DNA of 64,000 bases from Elymus sibiricus. Lineage: Eukaryota; Streptophyta; Magnoliopsida; Poales; Poaceae. Both the position numbers and the translations under genes were made by a program. The stretch lies in assembly GCA_039707655.1 (NCBI GenBank), contig CM077672.1, forward strand, positions 196,454,537-196,518,536, read 5' to 3'. Shown here one piece after another: positions 56,106-64,000 of the stretch. The stretch's first letter is position 1, and each line of letters begins with the position of its first letter. The notes beneath the pieces are model-generated. The model saw only the letters and a program-made list of their open reading frames with translations, was not told the origin of the DNA and made no database searches.

Positions 56106-56629
56106 GTACATATGTCATTGGTAAAGATCCGCGCTTCGACCCTTTTTGCGTATGGGGCAATGAGATATTCATGAACCAGCATCAATTGAGGAAACTGATA
56201 AAGATTGTTAGTAAAATGGGTCAAAAGATGGCAATTAAACTATTTTTTTACACTTTATCCAAGACAACAGTGAACTGCAGGATGGTAAGTAAGAACTCTG
56301 CAGCCTTCTTTTTACTACCCATAATGAGTTGTGTTATATGACAATGTCTGAATCTTTTTCCTTTGTAGTGGTTCCCAAAGCAGTTTACTCAAGATTACCT
56401 CTCAAACTACATGATTGGTGGGCATGCAAATGTTAAAGTATTTCTACCAGAACACAATGACTATCTAGATGTCGTCATGAAAACAGTGAAGGATGGGCGA
56501 TCGGCCATCACAAGGGGTTGGACTAGAGTCGTGCATGCTTTCTGCATGGAGGAGGGCACAATATGGGCTTTCAGCTTCACCTTGTTCAGCAACCAGAATG
56601 TCTTTCCCCTCTTTCTTTACCGTTTTTAA
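56106..56629 (+). CDS. B3-like DNA-binding domain exons, partial gene
   Basis: Two exons of a plant gene. The first (56106-56284; acceptor GCTTTTAG, donor ATG/GTAAGT) encodes DPRFDPFCVWGNEIF and MGQKMAIKLFFYT. The intron is 56285-56368 (84 bp, acceptor CTTTGTAG). The second exon (56369-56629) encodes WFPKQFTQDYLSNY, KVFLPEHNDY, ITRGWTRVVHAFCMEEGTIWAFSFTLF and ends LFLYRF-stop. The pattern of an entry PKQF strand, a Gly-Trp-x-x-Val/Phe helix-strand turn and an E-E/G-G-T-x-x-A-F strand is that of the B3 fold, as in grass REM-type proteins. The intron joins in phase 0 and leaves an open frame of about 145 residues. The 5' exon is presumably the ORF at 53985, but the phase does not match. Confidence 0.7.
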
Positions 56630-56814
56630 TAATACAAGTATACAACCCTGATTCATCATTCTTTATTTGGTGTATATGTAATTCTTTTTTTTTGGATGTA
56701 ACTCTTGAACAGATGTACTCCCTCTATAAACTTTTATAAGAGCGTTTAGAATTTTAGGACACAGCCGACAAATGGGGAATTAGACCATTTTACCCTAGAT
56801 TTGAATTTCGCGTC

Positions 56815-57060
56815 ATCTTCCTCCTCCAGGAGCTCGCGCCGTCCCCATCCCCTAGGAGCTCGTGCCGTCCCCATTCCCCAGGAGCTCGTGCCGTCCTCTT
56901 CCTCCAGGAGCTCGCGCCGTCCCCGTCCTCCAGGAGCTCGCGTCGTCGCCATCCTCCATGAGCTCGTGCCGTCGTCTTCCTCTAGAAGCTCTCCGTCCCC
57001 CTCCTCTAGGAGCTCACCTCGTCGTCTTCCTCCACGAGCTCGCGTCGTCCCCATCATCCA
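56815..57060. repeat. Minisatellite of about 24 bp units (CCAGGAGCTCGCGCCGTC)
   Basis: About ten degenerate copies inside the Mariner element. The overlapping Ser/Arg-rich frames on the plus strand and Glu/Gly-rich frames on the minus strand are repeat artefacts. Confidence 0.9.
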
Positions 57061-57240
57061 GGCGCTCGGCCCCGTCTCCAGGCACTCAGCCCCTTCGTCC
57101 AGGCGCTCGGCCCCGCTCCCAGGCGCCCAGTTTGGTCGCCGCTGCGCCCAGCTTGGTCACCGCCATGCCAGATTGGTCGCCGCCGTGCCCAGCTTGGTCG
57201 CTGCCCCCTCAGCTTGGTCCTCGCTGCGCCCAGCCCACCT
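57060..57240. repeat. Two further short repeat blocks in the Mariner element
   Basis: CCAGGCGCTCGGCCCC-like units (57060-57125) followed by CCCAGCTTGGTCGCCGC-like units (57125-57240), each three to six copies. Confidence 0.85.
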
Positions 57241-57365
57241 GGCTCATCGCTGCCGCACGCAGCACGTGGTCTCCAGGCAGGTTCCTTGCCTCGCCCCTTG
57301 CACAACAACAGAAATTACTCCATGAATGTACAGAAGAATTTACTCCATGTTCTCATGTTGTAGTT

Positions 57366-57540
57366 ACAGTAAGATCATGAACTACAGCATGGAGTACTTG
57401 TCTGCAGTAATGTGATCTTGCTCAAGTAAATCATGAACTACAGCTGGGAGTACCTAACTGCAGTAATGTGATCTTGCTCAAGTAAATCATGAACTACAGC
57501 TGGGAGTACCTAACTGTAGTAATGTGATCTTGCTCCCTGG
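57366..57540. repeat. 56-bp tandem repeat, three copies
   Basis: Units anchored by GTAATGTGATCTTGCTC at about 57407, 57463 and 57519, containing ATCATGAACTACAGC and GGGAGTACC. Confidence 0.9.
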
Positions 57541-58440
57541 AGTAAATTTTACTGTAAATTCTTCAAACAGACTGGAGTATCAGTACAAGGATCAGTTAGA
57601 TTTAGCATAGATTCAGTTAAATGCATAGATTTAGATAAATGCATAGTCACACATGAGATGCTGCACTTGTCTGTCTATGCATTATTTACAGAATTTACAG
57701 AAGAATTCACTTTGAGATGCTGCACTTGTCTGTCAAAATAAAGACTATTGTACTCCTACTGCACAGTACTCCTTGTCTAAACATTACTGTATCATTGACA
57801 AGAATTTACATAAGAATGCATTAATGGAGTATCACTTGTCTGTCGAGCAACATCACTATGAAATGGAGTAGCAAATTGACCAAATGGAGTACCCGTATCT
57901 TGTTTTAATATTGTTTGATGCATTCTGGACCATATTAATAAGAAATTTACAATACTCCAAGATAAGATCAACTATGACTGTCACAGCATGAATCTCTACA
58001 ACAGTATGAGTACATCATTCACAGGTTTAATTTCTACAGTATGCAGCATTTGTAAGAGCATTGTACTCCTACTGATTGTGGGTCAGGAACATCATATGTT
58101 GCACTTGTCTGTATTAAAATGATCAGTTAGCAGAATTTACACTCAGCAAAATTATGTATAAATAAAAGGAGGAGTACTATGAGGGAGCATTTTGTCTCTA
58201 CGGCAGCATTACTATGAATCTCTGCAGCAGCATCTAATGATACCCCATATAAATTTATTACAGAGAGTTCAAACAGGAACCATATTCACATTATCCAGCA
58301 GGAAATGAACCATATAAATTTTGTCCATGTTAAATGCATATCTGATGTTTTAGCTTATAAATTTAACCAGTTCTGAACCATATAAACTGAAGATTGTGTC
58401 ATTTGATGGATTTGTTCATGCAGATATAAGCAAGTGTAGC
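57540..58440. other. AT-rich 5' region of the Mariner element
   Basis: No gene is visible. The words GGAGTA and TACTCC recur many times. A promoter for the transposase is expected here but I cannot place it. Confidence 0.5.
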
Positions 58441-58710
58441 ATCAACACAACAGCAACATCAACACAATGGCAGCAGCAGTCGCTCAATCAAGTACTCCAT
58501 CACCAAATTAGCAGTAGTAGCTCAAGCAAGTACTCCAGCAACAAACACAGTAGCAGCAGCAGTAGCTCAAGCAACAACAGCAGCAGTAAATTAGCAGCAG
58601 CATCAGCAGTAAATTAGCAGCAGCAACAACAACAACAGTATCAAGAGCAAAGAGCAGCAGAACACATCAACAGTATCAAGAGCAGCAACAACAACAGCAG
58701 CAGCACAAAG
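58440..58710. repeat. CAG/CAA-rich low-complexity stretch
   Basis: Long runs of AGC and AAC triplets (AGCAGCAGC, CAACAACAACAG) just before the transposase start. Gln/Ser-repeat frames here are unsupported. Confidence 0.85.
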
Positions 58711-58788
58711 ATGATGAACCTTGACCTGAATTGTTCTCCACCAAAAGAGGATGAACCTGGACCTCAAGCAAGTACTCCACCTGCAGGA

Positions 58789-58908
58789 GAAGAAGTTGAT
58801 ATGGAACTCCAAGAAGAAGTTGACATGGAACTCCAAGAAGAAGTTGATATGGAACTCCAAGAAGAAGTTGACATGGAACTCCAAGAAGAAGTTGATATGG
58901 AACTCCAA
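58789..58908 (+). repeat. 24-bp repeat, five copies, in transposase exon 1
   Basis: Five in-frame copies of GAAGAAGTTGAYATGGAACT-CCAA (24 bp) encoding EEVDMELQ. The units alternate GATATG and GACATG. Confidence 0.95.
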
Positions 58909-59429
58909 GAAGAAGAAGAAGCAGTGCATGGTCAAGCAGCAGGTACTCCTGCTAGCCACTCTAGCTAGCTACCCGCAACATGTGGTCTATCTTGTGATCA
59001 TCAAGGCCTCCATCATTTCCCTAATTTTCTTTTTCTTTTGCTACTGTAGGTGGTCAGCAGTTACGTAGGCAAAGAAAGTCAATGACAGATGAGCAGAGAT
59101 ATCCTGCCTACATGGCACTACATACCCTGAATCTGGCTAGGGGTGGCAAGTTCAAAAGAAATGAGAAGAAGGATGTTGCTCAAATTTTTCAAGTTGGTGT
59201 TCAACATATTCAAAAAATCTGGACGATAGCAGAGCGACAAAAAGCGCTTGGTCAGGAGGTGGATGTATCCAACGGAAGGAAAGGAAGATGCGGAAGAAAA
59301 GGAAACGATGATACTCTATCCCAAATCCCCACAGTTCCTTTGAATAGAAGGTCGACTCTCAGGTCACTTGCTCGCCAATTGGGTGTCAGTCATACTACAC
59401 TCTACAAGAAACTCAAGCTTTGCAAGATT

Positions 59430-59434
59430 AGGAG
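59430..59434. repeat. Left target-site duplication candidate AGGAG of the Gypsy element
   Basis: The five bases before the LTR start TGTCGG. The second copy should be beyond the window. Confidence 0.5.
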
Positions 59435-60325
59435 TGTCGGCCCAGTGGGAACCAGGGTACCACGGCCCATCTGCCTCTGGCCCGGAGGACAACGCTTGGG
59501 CCGGCCCACGAGAGTGGCCCCGCCACAGCCGCACCGGAGGAAGCCGCCTCACGAGGGGCGAGCCTCGCGAGGCCCCTCGCCGCCAGGCCAGGCATTGCCG
59601 AGACCGCCAAGCGCCAGGATGCCTCGCGAGGCTCCCCTCACGAGGCCTCCTCATGAGGCAAGGCGTGCGGCGTCAGCCGCGGGGCTTCGCGCCCAACACA
59701 TGTGTGACGACCCGCTGTCAGGATAAGGACAGCAGGGCGTGACCGAGCCCAGCTTCCATTCTGGTGATAAGGGAGCAGCGGTATCTGCCTCTCCCAAAGC
59801 AAGTCCCAAAGCATTTCCTCTTTGGTGAAAGAAGATCAGGACGGATCGGCGCGCCAGGACGGAGGTCATCGCCAAGCCCATCTGCACGTCACGAAGACCA
59901 CTTTATCAGGCGGAGACCGCCTTTAGTCAGGATAGACCTGTTCGCCTGTTCCCCTTTGAATTGCCGCCCTGTGGCCACCCTTTCCCGCTCATATTTTCGG
60001 GGAAGAGGACGAAGGCACTACAAAAGGGGCAGGGCCGCTTCCATGTAAGGGGATCGACTCATTTTCTCCCCCACACCTCTTGTACCTTGAGCACAAGCTC
60101 TCCATCATAGAGCAATCCAACACAAGCAGGAGTATGGTATTACACCGCACGGTGGCACGAACCTGGGTAGCTCACGCGTCCCCTTCATGTCTGGTGAGAG
60201 CCAGCGAGTCCGTCGTATTCCCCCCGTAGTCGCCGTCGTGTCGTAGGTTGCCAAGCAAAGTCCCCTAAAGTTCGAATCCTTAGTTCTTGGAGAAGTTTCT
60301 TGGACGTAGATCCTAGACTCCGACA
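59435..60325 (+). repeat. Gypsy 5' LTR
   Basis: 891 bp, with perfect 6-bp inverted ends TGTCGG...CCGACA. It is followed by two bases and the primer binding site. The right half holds polyadenylation-leader-like C-rich sequence; no confident TATA box (a weak TACAAAAG lies near 60017). Confidence 0.88.
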
Positions 60326-60327
60326 TT

Positions 60328-60341
60328 TGGCGCGCCAGGTA
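60328..60341 (+). other. Gypsy primer binding site
   Basis: TGGCGCGCCAGGTA, the sequence found after the 5' LTR of many grass Gypsy elements. The priming tRNA species is not assigned here. Confidence 0.8.
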
Positions 60342-60517
60342 GGGGGGCTTGCCGTCTTCGCGCCTTCGACCTCGACGCCAGCATCGACATGGAGGCCGCC
60401 GCCGCTCGCCGGGAACGCGCTGCGCGCCGCGCCGCTGTCAGGGTCCCCGCGGCGCCCGCCGCCCGCGGTGCCCCTGGGCGGCGCCCTTGAGCCGCCACCA
60501 AGCCCGTTGGGGAGCGG

Positions 60518-61860
60518 GTGGCCTCCTCTGCCCACCCGTCGGTGAACGAGCAGGCGCACGGCCGCTCCGCGGCCACCTCCTCGCTCGTGCATCGCGACCC
60601 TCCTGCTCCGCACGCCGCGCTGCTCATGGCGCAAGAGCTGCTGCGCTACCGTCCCACCGAGGACGGCTACGACGCCTGGCTCGGGCGCATCACCGAGCTC
60701 GTCGACGCCGCGTGCGATGGCCAGGCGCCCTCCCGCTCCCTGCCCGCTCTTCCGTCCTACGCCGACCAGGCCGGGCGCGGCGCTCCTCCTCCTCCTCCTC
60801 CGGACCGCGACGTGGCCGAGCGCCGCCCCGCCGCGCGCACCCCGGAGCAGTCCCGTGGCTCGCTCACGCCAGGCGGCGATAGCGACGGCTGTCAGATCAT
60901 CCACCGCGCGCCCCAGAACGCGCGCGTGGGCCTCGAGAAGGCGCACGACCGCCAGGATCGCGTCATCCACGACGTCGCCATGGCTGGGCGCCAGAACCGC
61001 GCGACCCTCGACGGTGGAGCCGTCACTAATGGGGCTACCTGGCCCTCGCCCCCGAGCTGCGCCGCGTGGTGTGGCCCGACAAGTTCAAGCCAGAGCTCCC
61101 TCAGCGCTACGACGGCAGCGCCAACCCCACGGAGTTCCTCCTGCTCTACACCATCAGCATCCAGGCCGTGAGGGGGGACGACCGGGTCATGGCGAACTGG
61201 TTCCCCATGGCCCTCAATGACGCTGCGCGCTCGTGGCTCATGAACCTCCCCGAGGCATCCATCTCTTCGTGGGAGGACCTGTGCAAGCAGTTCGTCACCA
61301 ACTTCAAGGGCACGAGCGACCGCGCCCTCACGCTCAACGACCTGCGGAACATGCGCCAGCGCCCTGGCGAGCCCCTTCGCAAGTTCATCCAGCGCTTCAG
61401 CCAGGTGCGCCACAAGATCCCGAAGGCCTCCGACGCCGCGATCGTCTCCGCCTTCACCAACGGCGTCACGGACGTGAAGATGCACGAGAAGCTCTCAGTC
61501 AGAGACGAGCTTGACTCTGCAGCAGAGCTGTTCGTCCTCGCCGATCGCTGCGCCAAGGCCGAAGAGGGACGCCTCTTCCTCCACAACGACGCTGACGCTG
61601 AGCCTGATGCGGCGAAACCCAAGGGCAAGACACCAAGCGCAAGGGCCCTGCCATGCTCGCGGCGGAGCCGGACTACAAGCGCGGCCGCGACTGTGGTGAG
61701 GCCAAGAAGGACGACCGTCCTTTCTGCGCCTACCACAACATGAACTCCCACAGCACAGAGGACTGCCACGAGCTCAAGCTGCTTCGCGAGGGCCGCACCG
61801 AGAGCCGCGGCAGCCGCAAGGCCGCTGGGGCGGCAACCACAACAACGGCGCCGGCGACAA
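60518..61860 (+). pseudogene. Gypsy gag, frameshifted
   Basis: Segment 1 (60518 to about 61030) begins MASSAHPSVNEQ and is low-complexity, Ala/Arg/Pro-rich. A frameshift near 61035 leads to segment 2 (about 61036-61630), a clear retrotransposon gag: FKPELPQRYDGSANPTEFL, DDRVMANWFPMALNDAARSWL, SWEDLCKQFVTNFKGT, LNDLRNMRQRPGEPLRKFIQRF. A second frameshift near 61630 leads to DRPFCAYHNMNSHSTEDCHEL (61653 onward), a C-x-H-H-C zinc-binding-like motif. No continuous frame exists. Confidence 0.85.
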
Positions 61861-61990
61861 CAACTGCCAGGGCTGGCAGAACCAGCCGCGGCAGGCTGAC
61901 CCTCAGGCCGCTCAGGCCAACGCCGCCCCAATACGCGCCAACGACTCCCCTCCCGCTGAGAACGCTGGGGGCTACCAAGAGCCCCGCAGG

Positions 61991-62776
61991 GTGGCCTGCA
62001 TCCTCGGCGGGGCCCAGGCACCTCCATCCAACCGCTACTTCAAGCAGTTCTCTCGGGAGGTGAACGCGGCCCTCCCGGCCCTCGAGTCCACCGGCCGCCT
62101 CAAGTGGTCTGAGTTCCCCATCGCCTTCGACGCCAACGATCACCCCGAGTCCACGAAGGCCGTGGGCGCCGTCCCCCTGCTGTGTACGTCTACTATCAAC
62201 AATGTGGCCGTCACCAAGACGCTCATCGACGGTGGAGCAGACCTCAACGTACTCTCCGTGGAGACCTTCAAGACGCTGCAAGTGCCCTACGAGCGCCTGA
62301 TGCCCAGCAGGCCCTTCTCGGGCATCACCGACGGCTCCACTGTCCCCTTGGGGCAGGTGCGCCTTCCCGTCACCTTCGGCACCTGCAGGAACTACCGTAC
62401 GGAGTTCATCGTCTTTGATGTGGCTCACCTCGGCCTGCCTTACAACACCATCTTGGGTTACCCGGCGCTCACCAAGTTCATGGCCGCGACCCACCACGCC
62501 TACGGCCTCGTCAAGATGCCCGGCTGCCGCGGTACCCTCACTATTCGCTGCGACGAGAAGAATGCGCTGCAGGCCCTCGAGCACGCCTACAAGACTGCCT
62601 CCGTCGCGTACCCGGCCGATGAAGACGTGCCTAGGCCTGCCGAGGAGGCGCCCACGAAGAAGAAGCCCCTGCTCTCTCTGGAGCGGGCCGAGCCCAAGAA
62701 GGCGTCGCCGGATGGGGGAGAAGCGGCGGGCCCTCCCTCAAATAGGAACGCGCGCTCGTCACCTCCCTCCGGGTAA
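61991..62776 (+). pseudogene. Gypsy protease region
   Basis: An open frame of 261 codons with the retroviral-type aspartic protease core: KTLIDGGADLNVLS (with the catalytic Asp, in the DGG variant of the DSG/DTG motif), then VPLGQVRLPVTFG and the second hydrophobic-Gly strand TILGYPALTKF. It is preceded by ACILGGAQAPPSNRYFKQFSREV and ends at a TAA after a Lys/Ser-rich linker. The frame is offset from the gag frame. Confidence 0.85.
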
Positions 62777-62787
62777 GCCCTGACGCG

Positions 62788-63051
62788 TTGGCTTGGACAG
62801 CGTCAAGCGCGCCCGACCTACCGAGGGAGGTGGTCGAGCACCACTCAACCGCGTGCCGGAGCGCGTGGCCCGTCAAACGTGAGGAATATCGTCAAGCGCC
62901 CAAGAAGCAGGAAGTCATCACCCAAGAAGTCAACCAGCCCGAGGATGCCGGAACCGCCCGTGAAGCTCCCCGCCCCAGGTGGATCGCCAACCTCACCCCC
63001 GCCGCCAGGCCGTGCAGCAGCACGCGCATGTGCGTCGACTTCGTCGCCCTC
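62788..63051 (+). pseudogene. Start of Gypsy reverse transcriptase, cut by insertion
   Basis: After the protease linker the frame at 62788 runs to STRMCVDFVAL at about 63050. MCVDF-x-x-L is the well-known early RT motif of Gypsy elements (MCVDY-x-x-LNKA). The frame then enters the next element and stops at 63061. Everything downstream of this motif is missing from the window. Confidence 0.7.
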
Positions 63052-64000
63052 TGCTACTTGTGAGCTGCGTTGGTAATTCCCTTAAGAGGAAGGGAGATGC
63101 AGTACAGTAGAGTAAGTATTTCCCTCAGTTAAGAAACCAAGGTTATCAATCCAGTAGGAGAATCACGCAACACCTCGTTAGCAGCACCTGCACACAAAAC
63201 AACAAATCCTTGCACCCAACGCAAACAAGGGGTTGTCAATCCCTCGGCGGTAAGTTGCAAGATTAAATTGTATGTGATAGATAGATAGATTGAAACAAAA
63301 ATACAAAATAAAATAAATAAGATAAAATTGCAGCAAGTATTTTTAGGGTTTTAGTATATGATTTAGATAGACCCCGGGGCCATAGTTTTCACTAGAGGCT
63401 TCTCTCAAGAAAATAGCATACGGTGGGTAGACAAATTACTATTGGGCAATTGATAGAAAAGCAAATAATCATGACGATATCCAAGGCAATGATCATGTAT
63501 ATAGGCATCACGTCCGAGACAAGTAGACCGACTCCTGCCTGCATCTACTACTATTACTCCACACATCGACCGCTATCCAGCATGCATCTAGTGTATTAAG
63601 TCCATAAAGAACGGAGTAACGCCTTAAGAACGATGACATGATGTAGACAACATAAACTCATGTATGAATAAACCCCATCTTTTTACCCTTAATAGCAACG
63701 ATACATGCGTGTCATGTCCCTTTCTGTCACTGGGATTGAGCACCGCAAGATCGAACCCATTATAAAGCACCTCTTCCCATGGCAAGATAAATCAATCTAG
63801 TTGGCCAAACCAAATCAATAGATCGGAGAAGAAATACGAAGCTATAATAATCATGCATAAAAGAGATCGGAAAAGACTCAAATAATATTCATGGATAATC
63901 TGATCATAAACTCACAATTCATCGGATCCCAACAAACACACCGCAAAAAGTGATTACATCGGATAGAACTCCAAGAACATCGAGGAGAACATTGTATTGA
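63052..64000. mobile_element. Probable LTR-retrotransposon terminus (common Triticeae Gypsy type)
   Basis: Starts TGCTACTTGTGAGCTGCGTT exactly where the Gypsy RT breaks and continues to the window edge without a gene. Sequence such as ATTTCCCTCAGTTAAGAAACC, followed by ATCAATCCAGTAGGAG, is the recognisable end of a very abundant Triticeae Gypsy family (possibly Fatima; I am not certain of the name). The orientation and right end cannot be determined; neither primer site nor polypurine tract is in view. Confidence 0.6.

Larger units (their letters stand above)
56718..59434 (+). mobile_element. Mariner (DTT) element, 3' part missing
   Basis: Starts CTCCCTCTATAAACTTTTAT just after a TA dinucleotide (56716-56717), followed by AAGAGCGTTTAGA. 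That is the terminal sequence of Triticeae Mariner/Stowaway elements of the Thalos type. The interior contains minisatellites, a long AT-rich zone with many TACTCC words, and a spliced N-terminal transposase gene. It is cut at 59434 by a Gypsy LTR; the catalytic part and the right terminus are outside the window. Confidence 0.7.
58711..59434 (+). pseudogene. Mariner transposase N-terminus, interrupted by a Gypsy LTR
   Basis: Exon 1 (58711-58942) starts MMNLDLNCSPPKEDE and contains five tandem copies of EEVDMELQ. The intron is 58943-59049 (107 bp, donor CAG/GTACTC, acceptor CTACTGTAG). Exon 2 (59050-59434) joins in phase 1 through a GGT codon and encodes QQLRRQRKSMTDEQR followed by two helix-turn-helix-like segments: VAQIFQVGVQHIQKIWTIA and STLRSLARQLGVSHTTLYK, with a Gly/Arg/Lys AT-hook-like linker (GRKGRCGRKG). 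This is the DNA-binding half of plant Mariner transposases. The open frame ends when the Gypsy element begins, so the catalytic D residues are lost or displaced beyond the window. Confidence 0.82.
59435..63051 (+). mobile_element. GC-rich Gypsy retrotransposon, truncated by a later insertion
   Basis: A 5' LTR (59435-60325), primer binding site, gag and protease in plus orientation, with the start of reverse transcriptase reached at about 63015. The sequence is then interrupted at 63052 by another element. High GC content and several frameshifts set it apart from its neighbours. Confidence 0.85.

Noticed and set aside
56801..57380. 172-174 codon Ser/Arg/Pro-rich frames
   Set aside because: They translate the minisatellite block inside the Mariner element.
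60185..62584. Long minus-strand frames (up to 293 codons) across the Gypsy element
   Set aside because: They are shadows of GC-rich gag and protease coding sequence on the plus strand.
1..64000. tRNA, rRNA or other structured RNA genes
   Set aside because: No cloverleaf or conserved RNA core was recognised by eye; the tRNA-like words are primer binding sites.

Overview
This is nuclear DNA of a grass, most likely a Triticeae species (wheat, goatgrass or barley relatives). The window is dominated by nested LTR retrotransposons, with a CACTA element, a Mariner element and Stowaway-type terminal sequences. Only about 8.5 kb (about 48.0-56.7 kb) carries non-transposon genes. There is no bacterial or phage content, no operon and no CRISPR array. 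Family names are recognised from sequence features, without a database search.

Layout. (1) 1-6228: a minus-strand Ty1/Copia element of the Maximus/Sirevirus type, with decayed gag-pol and a 1.59 kb 5' LTR; its 3' LTR lies left of the window. (2) 6258-8818 and 8830-47931: two members (called X1 and X2 here) of an unclassified family bounded by TA microsatellites, lying in opposite orientation. (3) X2 is split by a 36 kb nest. A non-autonomous LARD-type (Sukkula-like) retrotransposon occupies 8893-45116 with the unusual order LTR-internal-LTR-internal-LTR and one outer target duplication, ACGCT. Its first LTR is split by a Sirevirus-type Copia element (9292-25434, duplication AAACC) carrying an extra env-position ORF. 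That element's 5' LTR is split by a 2.2 kb CACTA element (9670-11898, duplication TAA). (4) 48.0-56.7 kb: two divergently oriented candidate host genes. One is a two-exon zf-XS zinc-finger gene (minus strand, 182 aa). The other is a gene with a B3-type DNA-binding domain (plus strand) whose first exon is not securely joined. Between them is an eight-unit tandem array of 300-400 bp repeats. (5) 56718-59434: a Mariner element with a spliced N-terminal transposase, interrupted by a GC-rich Gypsy element (59435-63051). That in turn is interrupted at 63052 by another LTR-type element running off the right edge.

How the parts relate. Insertion order can be read from the nesting: X2, then the LARD, then the Sirevirus, then the CACTA element; and Mariner, then Gypsy, then the right-edge element. 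None of the retroelement polyproteins is intact. The strongest candidates for something not well described are the X1/X2 family, the three-LTR LARD, the apparent internal promoter and leader intron in front of the Sirevirus env-position ORF, and the short zf-XS gene.
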